11,364 bases of DNA from Pseudomonadota bacterium (GTDB taxonomy: Bacteria > Pseudomonadota > Alphaproteobacteria > Acetobacterales > Acetobacteraceae). This document shows positions 1-6,976 of this stretch, one piece after another. Positions within the stretch are counted from its first letter, which is position 1. The number at the start of each line of letters is the position of its first letter. The notes beneath the pieces are model-generated. The model had not been told where the DNA came from. It made no database searches and worked only from the letters and a program-made list of their open reading frames with translations. The position numbers and the translations under genes are program-made. The stretch spans positions 1-11,364 of the forward strand of contig JAJZHU010000048.1 of NCBI GenBank assembly GCA_021798375.1, read 5' to 3'.

Positions 1-1
1 G

Positions 2-790
2 CGCGAAGATCTTTCCAAAGCTGTCGATGCACTGCGCAAAGTACGTGTGATGGGCGCTACCACCATGGTCGGATCGATCCTGAACGGACTTTCCTTGCTG
101 GGCTTTGGGCAACCACGGTCGGATTTTTATCACGGCACCGGCGCCATCCCGCGTGAGGAGATCGACCGGCTTTTGAAAGAGAAGGGTCTGCCGCAATGGC
201 GGGTCGGCGGTGTGGTCTATGGCGATGACGAAGAGACCGCGATGAAGCTGAGAAAAATCAAGGCTGAATTTGAGAAGACATCACCCGCGCAAATCCTGAT
301 CGAGGAAGGATCGACGCGGCCTTCGTGGGGGGAAGGCGATCTTGCCAGCGCCACCGGGCAACTTAGCCTGGGGGCATTCAAGATTCTCAATTACATCGGC
401 GGTGGCGGTGTGATGTGGCATATGCCTGTGTCGGCCATGAAAGGCGCCTACGTCGAAGAGCTTTGTACGATTTCCGAAAATGTGCTGCGCCGTTATGGGT
501 TTGATTATTTGTCGATGAATTGGTGCCATGACCGGGATATGCATCAAACGACGGGAATTTTCTTCGATCACTCTGACCCGCAACAGGTGAAGACCGCCTA
601 TGATTGCTATGACGCCCTGATGCAGGAAACATCAAAGGCGGGATACGGCAATTATCGTGTCTCGGTTCATTACATGGATAAGGCGGCCGAGTTGTTTGGG
701 CCCGAGTTGAGAAATTTCAACCGGGCGATCAAACGCGCGATCGATCCGCATGGCATATTGGCACCGGGGAAATCGGGTATCTACATCTGA
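2..790 (+). CDS. VAO/4-cresol dehydrogenase-family FAD flavoprotein, C-terminal part
   Basis: The gene is cut by the left edge: the frame is open from base 2, so the GTG at 47 and ATG at 50 need not be the true start. About 262 codons remain of a family usually 520-560 residues long. The end (DPHGILAPGKSGIYI) is the hallmark C-terminus of vanillyl-alcohol oxidase and of the flavoprotein subunit of 4-cresol dehydrogenase. The RDMH segment (533-544) and the Tyr-Arg pair at 653-658 match the substrate-pocket region of the family. These enzymes oxidise or hydroxylate para-alkyl phenols and para-hydroxybenzyl alcohols through a quinone methide. By alignment from memory, the residue carrying covalent FAD (His in VAO, Tyr in cresol dehydrogenase) is Val here (410-412), which suggests non-covalent FAD. 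No cytochrome subunit gene follows, so oxygen or another acceptor is possible. Family confident, substrate unknown. Confidence 0.88.
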   Translation, partial: REDLSKAVDALRKVRVMGATTMVGSILNGLSLLGFGQPRSDFYHGTGAIPREEIDRLLKEKGLPQWRVGGVVYGDDEETAMKLRKIKAEFEKTSPAQILIEEGSTRPSWGEGDLASATGQLSLGAFKILNYIGGGGVMWHMPVSAMKGAYVEELCTISENVLRRYGFDYLSMNWCHDRDMHQTTGIFFDHSDPQQVKTAYDCYDALMQETSKAGYGNYRVSVHYMDKAAELFGPELRNFNRAIKRAIDPHGILAPGKSGIYI

Positions 791-817
791 TCCGGTTCCT
801 GCCAGACGTGAGGGCAA

Positions 818-835
818 GCGTGGCGGCGGCCACGC
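818..835 (+). terminator. GC-rich hairpin after the flavoprotein gene
   Basis: A perfect 7-bp stem GCGTGGC/GCCACGC with a 4-base loop lies 27 bases after the stop codon. There is no clean T-run after it, so it is either a weak intrinsic terminator or an mRNA 3'-end stabiliser. It separates the flavoprotein from the TonB receptor leader. Confidence 0.4.
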
Positions 836-932
836 CGTGACATGTTTCAAACTTGTCTGCAACACATTAGCAACAGTTCATGGATATTCCATCTTCTTTC
901 GCGCCAAAGATTAAAGATATGTCAGAACTCGC

Positions 933-963
933 TTGACGGCACATAGTAATATGGTCATACAAT
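933..963 (+). promoter_or_regulatory. Candidate sigma-70 promoter of the TonB receptor/enzyme run
   Basis: TTGACG at 933-938 is a good -35 box. TACAAT at 958-963 is a good -10 box, but at a long 19-base spacing; CATACA at 956-961 would give 17 bases with a poorer match. Direct TGGTCAT repeats at 952-958 and 968-974 overlap and follow the -10, where an operator could act. Transcription would give a leader of roughly 125 bases containing the 12-bp inverted repeat. Confidence 0.4.
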
Positions 964-1010
964 CTGCTGGTCATTTGGCATGATCTTAACTGTAAATCAC
1001 ATCATGCGCG

Positions 1011-1073
1011 TGTAATTGGCTCTCAAAAATGAAGGCGCTGGGGCAACGAACGAGCCTCAAGGAGCCAATTACA
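1011..1073 (+). repeat. 12-bp perfect inverted repeat in the receptor leader
   Basis: TGTAATTGGCTC (1011-1022) is the exact reverse complement of GAGCCAATTACA (1062-1073), with 39 bases between. The right arm ends 9 bases before the Shine-Dalgarno AGGAGG (1083-1088). The pair could fold as an mRNA hairpin next to the ribosome site, or form two DNA half-sites for a looping repressor. Confidence 0.7.
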
Positions 1074-1094
1074 AGCGAATCCAGGAGGGAACAG

Positions 1095-3344
1095 ATGTAT
1101 AAAAGTCAATTTCGGACAAAAATTGCCGGTTGCAGCCTGATTGCGCTTTGCACGGCTTTGCCGCCGGTCTGTGCGGCATGGGCCGCACCGCCAACATCGG
1201 GGGTGCTCCAAGAAGTCGTTATTACCGCGGAAAAACGCACGGAAAATGTACAAAAAGCGGCAATTGCGGTCGATGTGCTCAGGCCGCAGGATCTGCGGAA
1301 GGCAGGTGTCACCAACGTTCTGCAATTGCAAGACGTGCTTCCGGCGGTGAAAATCGTCACTGCCGCGGTGAACAACTTCTCGATTCGCGGTTTAGGCACC
1401 GCGGTCAACACCTCGCAGGCCGATAGCGCCGTGGCGCTGAGCGTGGATGGCATCTATCTCTCCCACCCCAATGGCCTGTCGCCCGTGATGTATGATATGG
1501 CCCGCGTCGAAGTGGTGCTGGGCCCGCAGGGCACTCTCTATGGCCGCAACTCCAACGCCGGCGTGATCAACTTCATCACCAACGATCCCGTGTTCAAATA
1601 CGGCGGCCACGCCCAGGTCGGCTTTGGCAATTATGGCGCGGTGACAAGTGACTCGGCGATTAATATCCCGCTTTCGGATGTGTTGGCGGTGCGCATCGCC
1701 GAAGGCTCCGAACGCCACAACGCCTACGACAGCGACGGGCAAAACAGCAAAGACGCCGTCGGCGGGCGCATGAAAATTCTCTACAAGCCCAACAGCGATT
1801 TCGATGCCCTGCTTTCTGTCGATGCGATTCACAGCCTGTGGCATTGGGATCCGTACGATGGCGTCTGCCCGCCGGGGAGTTTTAACGTGGCTTGCGGTGC
1901 GGGGCGCAAGCCCAATTGGAGCGGCTTCTCGCCCGGCCCCATCACCGCTGATCACACGCAAAATGACGGCTTTGGCACTTCGCTGAAGCTCGAAGACAAT
2001 CTCGGCTGGGCCAACCTGATCTCGCTCACCGGCTATCGCACCTACAATTACCTCTCGACCAATCAGCCGCAGACCGAAAACGGCATGTTGTCCCAGACTT
2101 TCAATGTGTATGAAGCAGATCGTTTCGTCACGCAGGAAGTACGCCTGTCGAGCGAGGCCGGTTCGAAGATAACCTGGGTCGGGGGTGTCTATTATTCGCA
2201 CGAAGATCAACGCAACGCGACGCGCTTCGACTATTACCAGGGCAACTTTGTTGGCGCCAATATCTTCCAGAACTTCCCCATCACCATCGAATCGCAATCC
2301 GAGGCGGTGTTCGGCGATGTCACCGTCCCCGTGCCGCTGATCGATGGGCTGCGTCTGCGCGCCGGCGTTCGTTACACGCATGAAACCAAGGATGCGAATG
2401 GTTTCAACGAATCTGGCACGCTCAGCACCCGCGTGGTTGACAGCTCAACGCCCACCCAGGGCAGCGAATCCATCTGGCGGGCGACCTGGAAAGCCGGCGT
2501 CGATTATGATGTCACCCCGAACAATCTGCTCTATTTCACCGCCAGCACTGGCTTTAAATCGGGCGGTCTGAACAACGTTCCGGCAGCCGCGGATAGCATT
2601 CTGCATTATGCGCCGGAATTCATCACGGCGGAGGAAATCGGCTCGAAAAATCGCTTCTTCGACAACCGGCTTCAGTTGAATCTGGCGGCCTTCAATTACA
2701 GCTACAGAAACTATCAGACCTTCGTGTTCTGGCGTCCCGATGCCGGTCTGGGGGCGCCGTCCTCGATCGCGGGAGGCACTTTCTTTCCGTTCGTGAATTC
2801 GCAAAAAGCCACTTTCCGTGGTGGTGAACTGGATGCCAACTGGCGCATTACCCCGTACGACAAACTCGGCTTGTCATTCAATTATCTTGATGACGTGTAC
2901 AACGTCTTCAATCTTGTTCTGCCCTATTCGCCCCCACCGCCGTCGCTTTCGAACACCCAGGTGCCGCAAGCGCCGCGTACAACTTTCACGCCGCAGTTTG
3001 AGCATGATTTCAGCTTCACGAATGGCGATGCGCTGGCTTTCAACGTCGAATCCCAAATTGTTTCGAGCCAGATCGCGCAGGGCAGCTACACTGATAATGT
3101 CTATAGCGCCACTCCCAGATCCTATACTTACCGGCAACCTGCCTACCACAAAACTGACGTCAGCCTGACCTACACCACGGCGGAAAGTGGTTGGACGTTC
3201 AACGCCTATATCCGCAATATCGAAAATGTAGCTGTGATCAACCGCGTCAGTGATGGATATCCGCAGATGAATAGCTACCCATATCTGAATTATGCCCTCG
3301 ACGATCCTCGCACCTTCGGCTTCACCGTCCGTAAGGATTTCTGA
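1095..3344 (+). CDS. TonB-dependent outer-membrane receptor
   Basis: This 749-residue protein should import a bulky or scarce nutrient through the outer membrane, powered by TonB-ExbBD. I place the start at ATG 1095 because AGGAGG (1083-1088) sits 6 bases upstream and an N-terminal signal peptide then begins directly: basic MYKSQFRTK, a hydrophobic stretch at 10-28, and a cleavage site near A-W-A at 30. An upstream in-frame ATG at 1029 lies inside the 12-bp inverted repeat and gives no signal-like start. The TonB-box region is EVVITAEKR (40-48). The plug runs to about 160, with VEVVLGPQGTLYGRN and NAGVINFITNDP, and the beta-barrel fills the rest. The final residue is Phe, as needed for outer-membrane insertion. 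No N-terminal signalling extension is present, so FecA-type sigma signalling is unlikely. The neighbouring oxidoreductases suggest an organic substrate rather than a siderophore. Confidence 0.95.
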   Translation: MYKSQFRTKIAGCSLIALCTALPPVCAAWAAPPTSGVLQEVVITAEKRTENVQKAAIAVDVLRPQDLRKAGVTNVLQLQDVLPAVKIVTAAVNNFSIRGLGTAVNTSQADSAVALSVDGIYLSHPNGLSPVMYDMARVEVVLGPQGTLYGRNSNAGVINFITNDPVFKYGGHAQVGFGNYGAVTSDSAINIPLSDVLAVRIAEGSERHNAYDSDGQNSKDAVGGRMKILYKPNSDFDALLSVDAIHSLWHWDPYDGVCPPGSFNVACGAGRKPNWSGFSPGPITADHTQNDGFGTSLKLEDNLGWANLISLTGYRTYNYLSTNQPQTENGMLSQTFNVYEADRFVTQEVRLSSEAGSKITWVGGVYYSHEDQRNATRFDYYQGNFVGANIFQNFPITIESQSEAVFGDVTVPVPLIDGLRLRAGVRYTHETKDANGFNESGTLSTRVVDSSTPTQGSESIWRATWKAGVDYDVTPNNLLYFTASTGFKSGGLNNVPAAADSILHYAPEFITAEEIGSKNRFFDNRLQLNLAAFNYSYRNYQTFVFWRPDAGLGAPSSIAGGTFFPFVNSQKATFRGGELDANWRITPYDKLGLSFNYLDDVYNVFNLVLPYSPPPPSLSNTQVPQAPRTTFTPQFEHDFSFTNGDALAFNVESQIVSSQIAQGSYTDNVYSATPRSYTYRQPAYHKTDVSLTYTTAESGWTFNAYIRNIENVAVINRVSDGYPQMNSYPYLNYALDDPRTFGFTVRKDF

Positions 3345-3360
3345 TTTCGTCTAAATTTAT

Positions 3361-3399
3361 CGGATGGCGTGCCTGTGTTTACACACGGGCCGCCATCCG
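3361..3399 (+). other. Strong hairpin between the receptor and the SDR gene
   Basis: CGGATGGCG (3361-3369) pairs exactly with CGCCATCCG (3391-3399). The stem continues inward with GCC/GGC and TGTGT/ACACA around a two-base loop, with a small bulge. It starts 17 bases after the receptor stop. No T-run follows, so it is more likely an mRNA processing or stabilising element that sets receptor and enzyme levels apart than a complete terminator. It makes a GTG start at 3369 for the next gene unlikely. Confidence 0.6.
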
Positions 3400-3425
3400 G
3401 TCGCATTGTGCCGGGAAATATCGCC

Positions 3426-4172
3426 ATGTCGAAGTTTGCGAATAGGATCATCGCCGTAACTGGCGGTGGCTCGGGGCTGGGCGAGGCGATATGTCGGCGT
3501 CTTGCCATTGAAGGCGCCAAACCGATGGTGTTGGATATCGACGAGACCGGCGGCAACCGCGTCGCCGACGAGACTGGCGGAAGCTTTTTCCGTGCGGATG
3601 TTACCAACCCGCGCGATATGGCCGATTGCTTCAATCGAATCGTGGCGCGGTTTGGCGTGTTGAATGGCGCGGTGAACAATGCCGGCATCGGCGGCGGCTA
3701 TGCGCCGTTGGTGGAATATGCGCTGGAAACCTGGGACAAGGTAATCGCAACCAATCTTACCGGATTGTTTTATTGCATGCGTGCCGAAATTCCGCATCTG
3801 ATTGCCGCGGGCGGTGGATCGATCGTGAATATGGCCTCGATCGTGGGCGTCATTGGTCAGGCCAACACAGCCGCCTACGCCGCCACCAAGCATGGCGCGA
3901 TCGGTCTTACCAAAAGCGTCGCGCTGGAATATGGGACGAGCGGCATTCGGGTGAATGCTGTTTGTCCCACCTATGTGCGTACGCCACTGACATTGTCGTT
4001 GCCGCTGCTGCAAAGTGAAGAGGTTTGGAAGGAGATCGACGCCCGGCACGCCACAGGCCGATGCGCCACCCCCGAGGAGGTCGCCGCCATGACGTTGTTT
4101 CTGTTAAGTGATGACGCCGCTTCCTGCACGGGCGCCGCCTATATGGTCGATGCGGGGCTCACCGCTTCCTAA
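3426..4172 (+). CDS. Classical SDR NAD(P)-dependent dehydrogenase
   Basis: This 248-residue cytoplasmic oxidoreductase should interconvert a secondary alcohol and a ketone. I choose ATG 3426: residue spacing then matches the classical SDR/FabG fold exactly and the weak ribosome site GGGAAA lies just upstream. An in-frame GTG at 3369 would add 19 residues encoded by the hairpin. Visible motifs are the nucleotide loop TGGGSGLG (12-19), Asp37 at the end of the second strand (suggests NAD rather than NADP), NNAG (84-87), and the catalytic set Asn110, Ser138, Tyr151, Lys155 in YAATK. The C-terminal segment GAAYMVDAGLTAS is typical. It lies 81 bases after the receptor and 68 bases before the NTF2-like gene, on the same strand, so it probably serves the same pathway. 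It could oxidise an alcohol or reduce a ketone produced by its neighbours. The substrate is not evident. Confidence 0.93.
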   Translation: MSKFANRIIAVTGGGSGLGEAICRRLAIEGAKPMVLDIDETGGNRVADETGGSFFRADVTNPRDMADCFNRIVARFGVLNGAVNNAGIGGGYAPLVEYALETWDKVIATNLTGLFYCMRAEIPHLIAAGGGSIVNMASIVGVIGQANTAAYAATKHGAIGLTKSVALEYGTSGIRVNAVCPTYVRTPLTLSLPLLQSEEVWKEIDARHATGRCATPEEVAAMTLFLLSDDAASCTGAAYMVDAGLTAS

Positions 4173-4183
4173 ATTCTGTCGCA

Positions 4184-4211
4184 TTTAACGGAAAAAAATA
4201 CGTAATATTAT
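4184..4211 (+). promoter_or_regulatory. AT-rich gap with possible internal promoter
   Basis: The 68-base gap 4173-4240 contains a strikingly AT-rich run (about 4191-4220) in an otherwise GC-rich region. TTTAAC (4184-4189) and TATTAT (4206-4211) are 16 bases apart and could form a promoter for the three downstream genes. The -35 match is poor. A-tracts next to T-tracts also allow a weak hairpin. Confidence 0.3.
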
Positions 4212-4240
4212 TATTTTTCTGATCAAACTGGAGTCTTGCC

Positions 4241-4681
4241 ATGAACGACCATGATAAAATGACGATCGAATGGGCCTGCGATAAAATCGTGCAGCAATTC
4301 GCGCAATATCTGGATTTCAACCAGCTTGATAAATTGGGCAACCTCTTCACCGACGACGGGAGCTATGCAAGACCGGTCGACCCTTCTAATCCCCTTATCG
4401 GCCGTGCGGCCATTGTCGACGCGATGAAGCGGCGCCCGCCGCGCATCACCCGGCATTTGATGACCAATGTCGTCATCGAAGTTATTTCAGAAAACGAAGC
4501 CCATGGCGTAAGCTATTGCAGTTTTACCGGCTCGACCGACGTGAATGGTGCCGCCCCTGTGATGGCCGATCCAAAGTTATTCCTGGCCGAATTTCGTGAC
4601 ACATTCGTCCGGACAAACAGCGGCTGGAAGATCAAGGCGAGAGTTGGCAGCCTGCCGCTGATACTTCAAGCGGCGCCATAA
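4241..4681 (+). CDS. NTF2/SnoaL-like domain protein
   Basis: This 146-residue single-domain protein belongs to the NTF2-like cone-fold superfamily (SnoaL type), which includes small cofactor-free isomerases, cyclases, dehydratases and lyases. The start ATG 4241 has GGAG at 4230-4233, 7 bases upstream. Family features are an N-terminal helix (IVQQFAQYLDFNQLDKLGNLF), the FTDDGSYARP strand (36-45), a GRAAIVDAM segment (54-62), the RHLMTNVVIEV strand starting at Arg71-His72, and a C-terminal WKIKARVG strand. The fold places polar residues such as Asp38, Asp39, Tyr42 and His72 near the pocket, but I cannot assign the catalytic one. It ends 20 bases before the GMC gene and is surely cotranscribed with it. 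Sphingomonad lignin lyases such as LdpA are NTF2-fold enzymes acting after an alcohol oxidation, so a similar role is conceivable. It could also be non-catalytic. Confidence 0.85.
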   Translation: MNDHDKMTIEWACDKIVQQFAQYLDFNQLDKLGNLFTDDGSYARPVDPSNPLIGRAAIVDAMKRRPPRITRHLMTNVVIEVISENEAHGVSYCSFTGSTDVNGAAPVMADPKLFLAEFRDTFVRTNSGWKIKARVGSLPLILQAAP

Positions 4682-4701
4682 AAAAGGAGAGTGCCAAGCC
4701 G

Positions 4702-6396
4702 ATGGGAGAACTCGTCACGCCAAGCGCAGATTATGTCGTGGTCGGCGGCGGAACCGCGGGATGCGCTCTGGCTGCCCGACTGAGCGAAGACAGCAGCAAG
4801 ACAGTCTGTCTGGTCGAGGCCGGCGGCATGGATTCACACCCCTACATCAAGATTCCGGCGATGACGGCGGCGGCCATCGCCACCAAGCGCCTCAACTGGC
4901 GCTTTGCCACCGTGCCGCAGCCCAACTTGCACAACCGCCAAATTCCCGTACCGCGCGGTCGGGTGCTTGGCGGCTCCGGCTCCATCAACGGCATGGTCTA
5001 TTTTCGCGGCCATCGCGACGATTTCGACGAATGGGCAAGAGTCGGCGCGACAGGTTGGAGCTTTCGCGAGGTTCTGCCCTATTTCGTGCGCTCCGAGCGG
5101 AATCGGAATTTTCCTGATTCGGTCTATCACAGCAGTCGCGGGCCACTCGGCGTCACCGGTTTCAAATCTCCCAACCCACTGAATTTCGCGTTCATGCAAT
5201 CGCTCGATGCCCTGGGATTTCCGCCATGCGCCGATTTCAACAGCGGCGATTCAGAAGGCTATGGGCTGCGCCAGATCGTAACGCGCGATGGCACAAGGGA
5301 TTCCACCGCTCGATCGTTCCTGCGTCCGGCGTTGGGGCGGGCGAACCTTCGGCTGCTGACCGATGCGCAAGTGACAAGGCTCGTTCTCGAGGGCCGGCGG
5401 ATCGTCGGGATCGAATATAGCAAGAACGGCGAATCCCATCGTCTGAATGCGGCGTGCGAAGTGATCCTTACCGCCGGCGCCCTGCAATCGCCACAATTGT
5501 TGCTGCTTTCAGGCATCGGCGACGGCGAGGCGTTGCAAAAGCGCGGCATCGAAGTGCGGCATCATTTGCCCCAGGTTGGGAAAAATCTGCACGACCACCT
5601 CGCCAGCCCCGTGTTCATGACAACCGGCCAGCCGGATTCCTATGGTGTTTCATGGAAAGCCCTGCCGCGCAATATCTACAGCGTGCTCCAGTTCGCGCTG
5701 TTCCGCGAAGGACAGTTCACATCGAATCTTTTTGAATCGACCGCATTTATTCGCACCGCCGAAGGCTTGGGCAAACCCGATATTCAACTCGTGTTTCAGC
5801 CGTCGCGGCGTGTAAAGCCGCCGATTCCATTCCCGATTGGGCATGGTTATGCGATCAGCCCGGTCAATCTTTATCCCAAAAGCCGCGGGCAACTAACCCT
5901 TGCATCATCGGATCCTTTCGCGCCGCCCCTGATCGACCCGCAGCTTCTGGCGGATCCCAGCGACATCGATCCGCTGATTCGCGCGATCAAGCTGATCCGC
6001 CGTATTTTCGCCCAGCCGCCGTTCGCGAAATATCGTGCCGAGGAAATGGCGCCTGGGAAACAGGTCAACGACGATGCCGAGATTGCCGAATATATCCGCG
6101 CAACCTCCTACACGGTGCATCACCCCGGAGGAACCTGCCGTATGGGCAGCGACCCTGGCGCCGTCGTCGATCCCAGTCTTCGCGTAAACGGCCTGGCTGG
6201 ATTGCGGGTGGCGGACGGCTCGGTGTTTCCCTCGGTCGTGGGCGGCAACACCAATGCGGCGGCGCTGATGGTCGGCGAACGGGCGGCGGATTTCATTCTG
6301 GGAAAGGCGGCGCTGGAACCCGCCCAGGAGCCGGGTGACAGCGCATCTGGTGGGCGAATAGCGATTGCCAGGTTCGGCTTCAGCGGCCATAAATGA
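4702..6396 (+). CDS. GMC-family FAD-dependent alcohol oxidoreductase
   Basis: A 564-residue flavoprotein of the glucose-methanol-choline family, which oxidises primary alcohols to aldehydes. AGGAGA lies at 4685-4690, 11 bases before ATG 4702; the spacing is long, but the FAD fold starts immediately. Motifs: dinucleotide loop GGGTAG (15-20) with Glu39 for the adenosine ribose; GMC signature 1 with GRVLGGSGSINGMVYFRG (86-103); GMC signature 2 with GALQSPQLLLLSGIG (259-273); NLHDH in the flavin region; active-site His474 in HHPGGTCRMG; and Asn518 in GGNTNAAALM as partner of the catalytic His. This His/Asn pair is that of choline and polyethylene-glycol dehydrogenases and many aryl-alcohol oxidases. 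All key residues are present. The last 30 residues (rich in Ala, Gly, Glu) extend past the usual end. No signal peptide is visible, so it is cytoplasmic. Oxidase or quinone/cytochrome-linked dehydrogenase cannot be decided. Confidence 0.95.
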   Translation: MGELVTPSADYVVVGGGTAGCALAARLSEDSSKTVCLVEAGGMDSHPYIKIPAMTAAAIATKRLNWRFATVPQPNLHNRQIPVPRGRVLGGSGSINGMVYFRGHRDDFDEWARVGATGWSFREVLPYFVRSERNRNFPDSVYHSSRGPLGVTGFKSPNPLNFAFMQSLDALGFPPCADFNSGDSEGYGLRQIVTRDGTRDSTARSFLRPALGRANLRLLTDAQVTRLVLEGRRIVGIEYSKNGESHRLNAACEVILTAGALQSPQLLLLSGIGDGEALQKRGIEVRHHLPQVGKNLHDHLASPVFMTTGQPDSYGVSWKALPRNIYSVLQFALFREGQFTSNLFESTAFIRTAEGLGKPDIQLVFQPSRRVKPPIPFPIGHGYAISPVNLYPKSRGQLTLASSDPFAPPLIDPQLLADPSDIDPLIRAIKLIRRIFAQPPFAKYRAEEMAPGKQVNDDAEIAEYIRATSYTVHHPGGTCRMGSDPGAVVDPSLRVNGLAGLRVADGSVFPSVVGGNTNAAALMVGERAADFILGKAALEPAQEPGDSASGGRIAIARFGFSGHK

Positions 6397-6424
6397 CTGT
6401 ATGACGATATTACGGGAGGCCAAC

Positions 6425-6835
6425 ATGGCAAACGATTCCGAGTTAGACGCACTCTATAAAGCCGGTCTGGAAATCCGCCGGGAAGTTCTTGGCAAGAATT
6501 ACGTCGATGCCTCGATCGCCGGCGCCAACAGCTTCATGAGTGCATTTCAAAGAATTACCACCGAGTGGTGTTGGGGCTATGCCTGGTCGCGGGATGGCAT
6601 CGACCGCAAGACCAGAAGTATCGTCAATTTGGCGATGTTAACCGCCCTCGGCCGCACAAACGAATTGAAGCTTCACGTTAGCGGCGCTTTACGCAACGGC
6701 GTTACGGTCGATGAGATCAAGGAAATCTTGCTTCAGGCGACCGTGTATTGCGGCATTCCCGCCGGTCTGGAAGCGTTCAAGGCGGCGAATCAGGTGCTTG
6801 TGGACGAGGGGAAAATCACCAAGGAGGGAGAATGA
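6425..6835 (+). CDS. Carboxymuconolactone decarboxylase (PcaC-like) family protein
   Basis: A 136-residue all-helical protein of the CMD/AhpD superfamily, most like PcaC, which decarboxylates 4-carboxymuconolactone to 3-oxoadipate enol-lactone in protocatechuate catabolism. ATG 6425 has GGGAGG (6414-6419) 5 bases upstream. PcaC-type landmarks are AGLEIRREVLG near the N-terminus, AWGYAWSRDGID-like text around 43-57 (here CWGYAWSRDGID), RTNELKLHVSGALRNGVT and EIKEILLQATVYCGIPAG. The AhpD CxxC redox pair is absent, so peroxidase chemistry is unlikely. The gene lies 28 bases after the GMC gene in the same transcript. No other protocatechuate genes (pcaB, pcaD, pcaGH) are in the window, so it may act on a different lactone or beta-keto acid. 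The family has many paralogues of unknown role, so I give no symbol. Its TGA overlaps the start of a short ORF in an ATGA arrangement. Confidence 0.92.
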   Translation: MANDSELDALYKAGLEIRREVLGKNYVDASIAGANSFMSAFQRITTEWCWGYAWSRDGIDRKTRSIVNLAMLTALGRTNELKLHVSGALRNGVTVDEIKEILLQATVYCGIPAGLEAFKAANQVLVDEGKITKEGE

Positions 6836-6894
6836 AATCCTCGCCGATCCCGGTTTTTCAACGGCCTGCCAATCGAACGTGTTTTATCATCTGA
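6832..6894 (+). CDS. Possible 20-codon leader ORF or truncated gene remnant
   Basis: ATG 6832 overlaps the TGA of the upstream gene (ATGA). It has AAGGAGGGAG (6821-6830), the best Shine-Dalgarno in the window, at proper spacing. It encodes only MKSSPIPVFQRPANRTCFII and stops at 6892-6894, inside the palindrome upstream of the regulator. I do not recognise the peptide. It is either the remnant of a deleted coupled gene, a leader peptide, or a chance start whose Shine-Dalgarno belongs to the 3' end of the decarboxylase gene. Confidence that it is a real gene is low; the ribosome site itself is plainly there. Confidence 0.3.
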   Translation: MKSSPIPVFQRPANRTCFII

Positions 6895-6900
6895 TGACAA
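6884..6900. promoter_or_regulatory. 17-bp palindrome, candidate operator of the GntR regulator
   Basis: TTATCATCTGATGACAA is a palindrome with a single mismatched pair, centred on T6892. Its inner 11 bases (TCATCTGATGA) are perfect. Length and location (77 bases before the regulator start) are typical of FCD-type GntR operators. ATGACA (6894-6899) could be the -35 box, so binding would repress the regulator's own promoter. A TTGTCATC half-site recurs at 7721-7728. Confidence 0.5.
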
Positions 6901-6976
6901 ACCCGCTTGGGCGGGATAACGTTCGGCGGACGAATGGGATTTGTCCGTTCGGTCTGAAGCTTGCTGGAGTTCGAAA

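Larger units (their letters stand above)
791..1094 (+). other. Non-coding control region of the receptor gene
   Basis: No coding potential is evident in these 304 bases. They hold the hairpin at 818-835, a likely promoter at 933-963, two direct TGGTCAT copies (952-958 and 968-974), a 7-bp inverted pair GCATGAT/ATCATGC (978-984 and 1001-1007) and a 12-bp inverted repeat (1011-1073). The stretch 860-1000 is visibly more AT-rich than the flanking genes, as expected of a promoter region. Confidence 0.6.

Noticed and set aside
1392..2381. A 329-codon minus-strand open frame inside the TonB receptor gene
   Set aside because: It is the antisense shadow of a high-GC gene; its residues are rich in Arg, Ala, Gly and His, show no family motif, and the plus strand encodes an unmistakable receptor.
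6425..6835. Assigning pcaC and a protocatechuate branch
   Set aside because: The protein is PcaC-like, but no other beta-ketoadipate genes are present and paralogues of the family have other roles.
6902..6915. CCCGC-TTGG-GCGGG hairpin as a terminator of the enzyme operon
   Set aside because: The stem is only 5 bp and no T-run follows, so termination is not supported.
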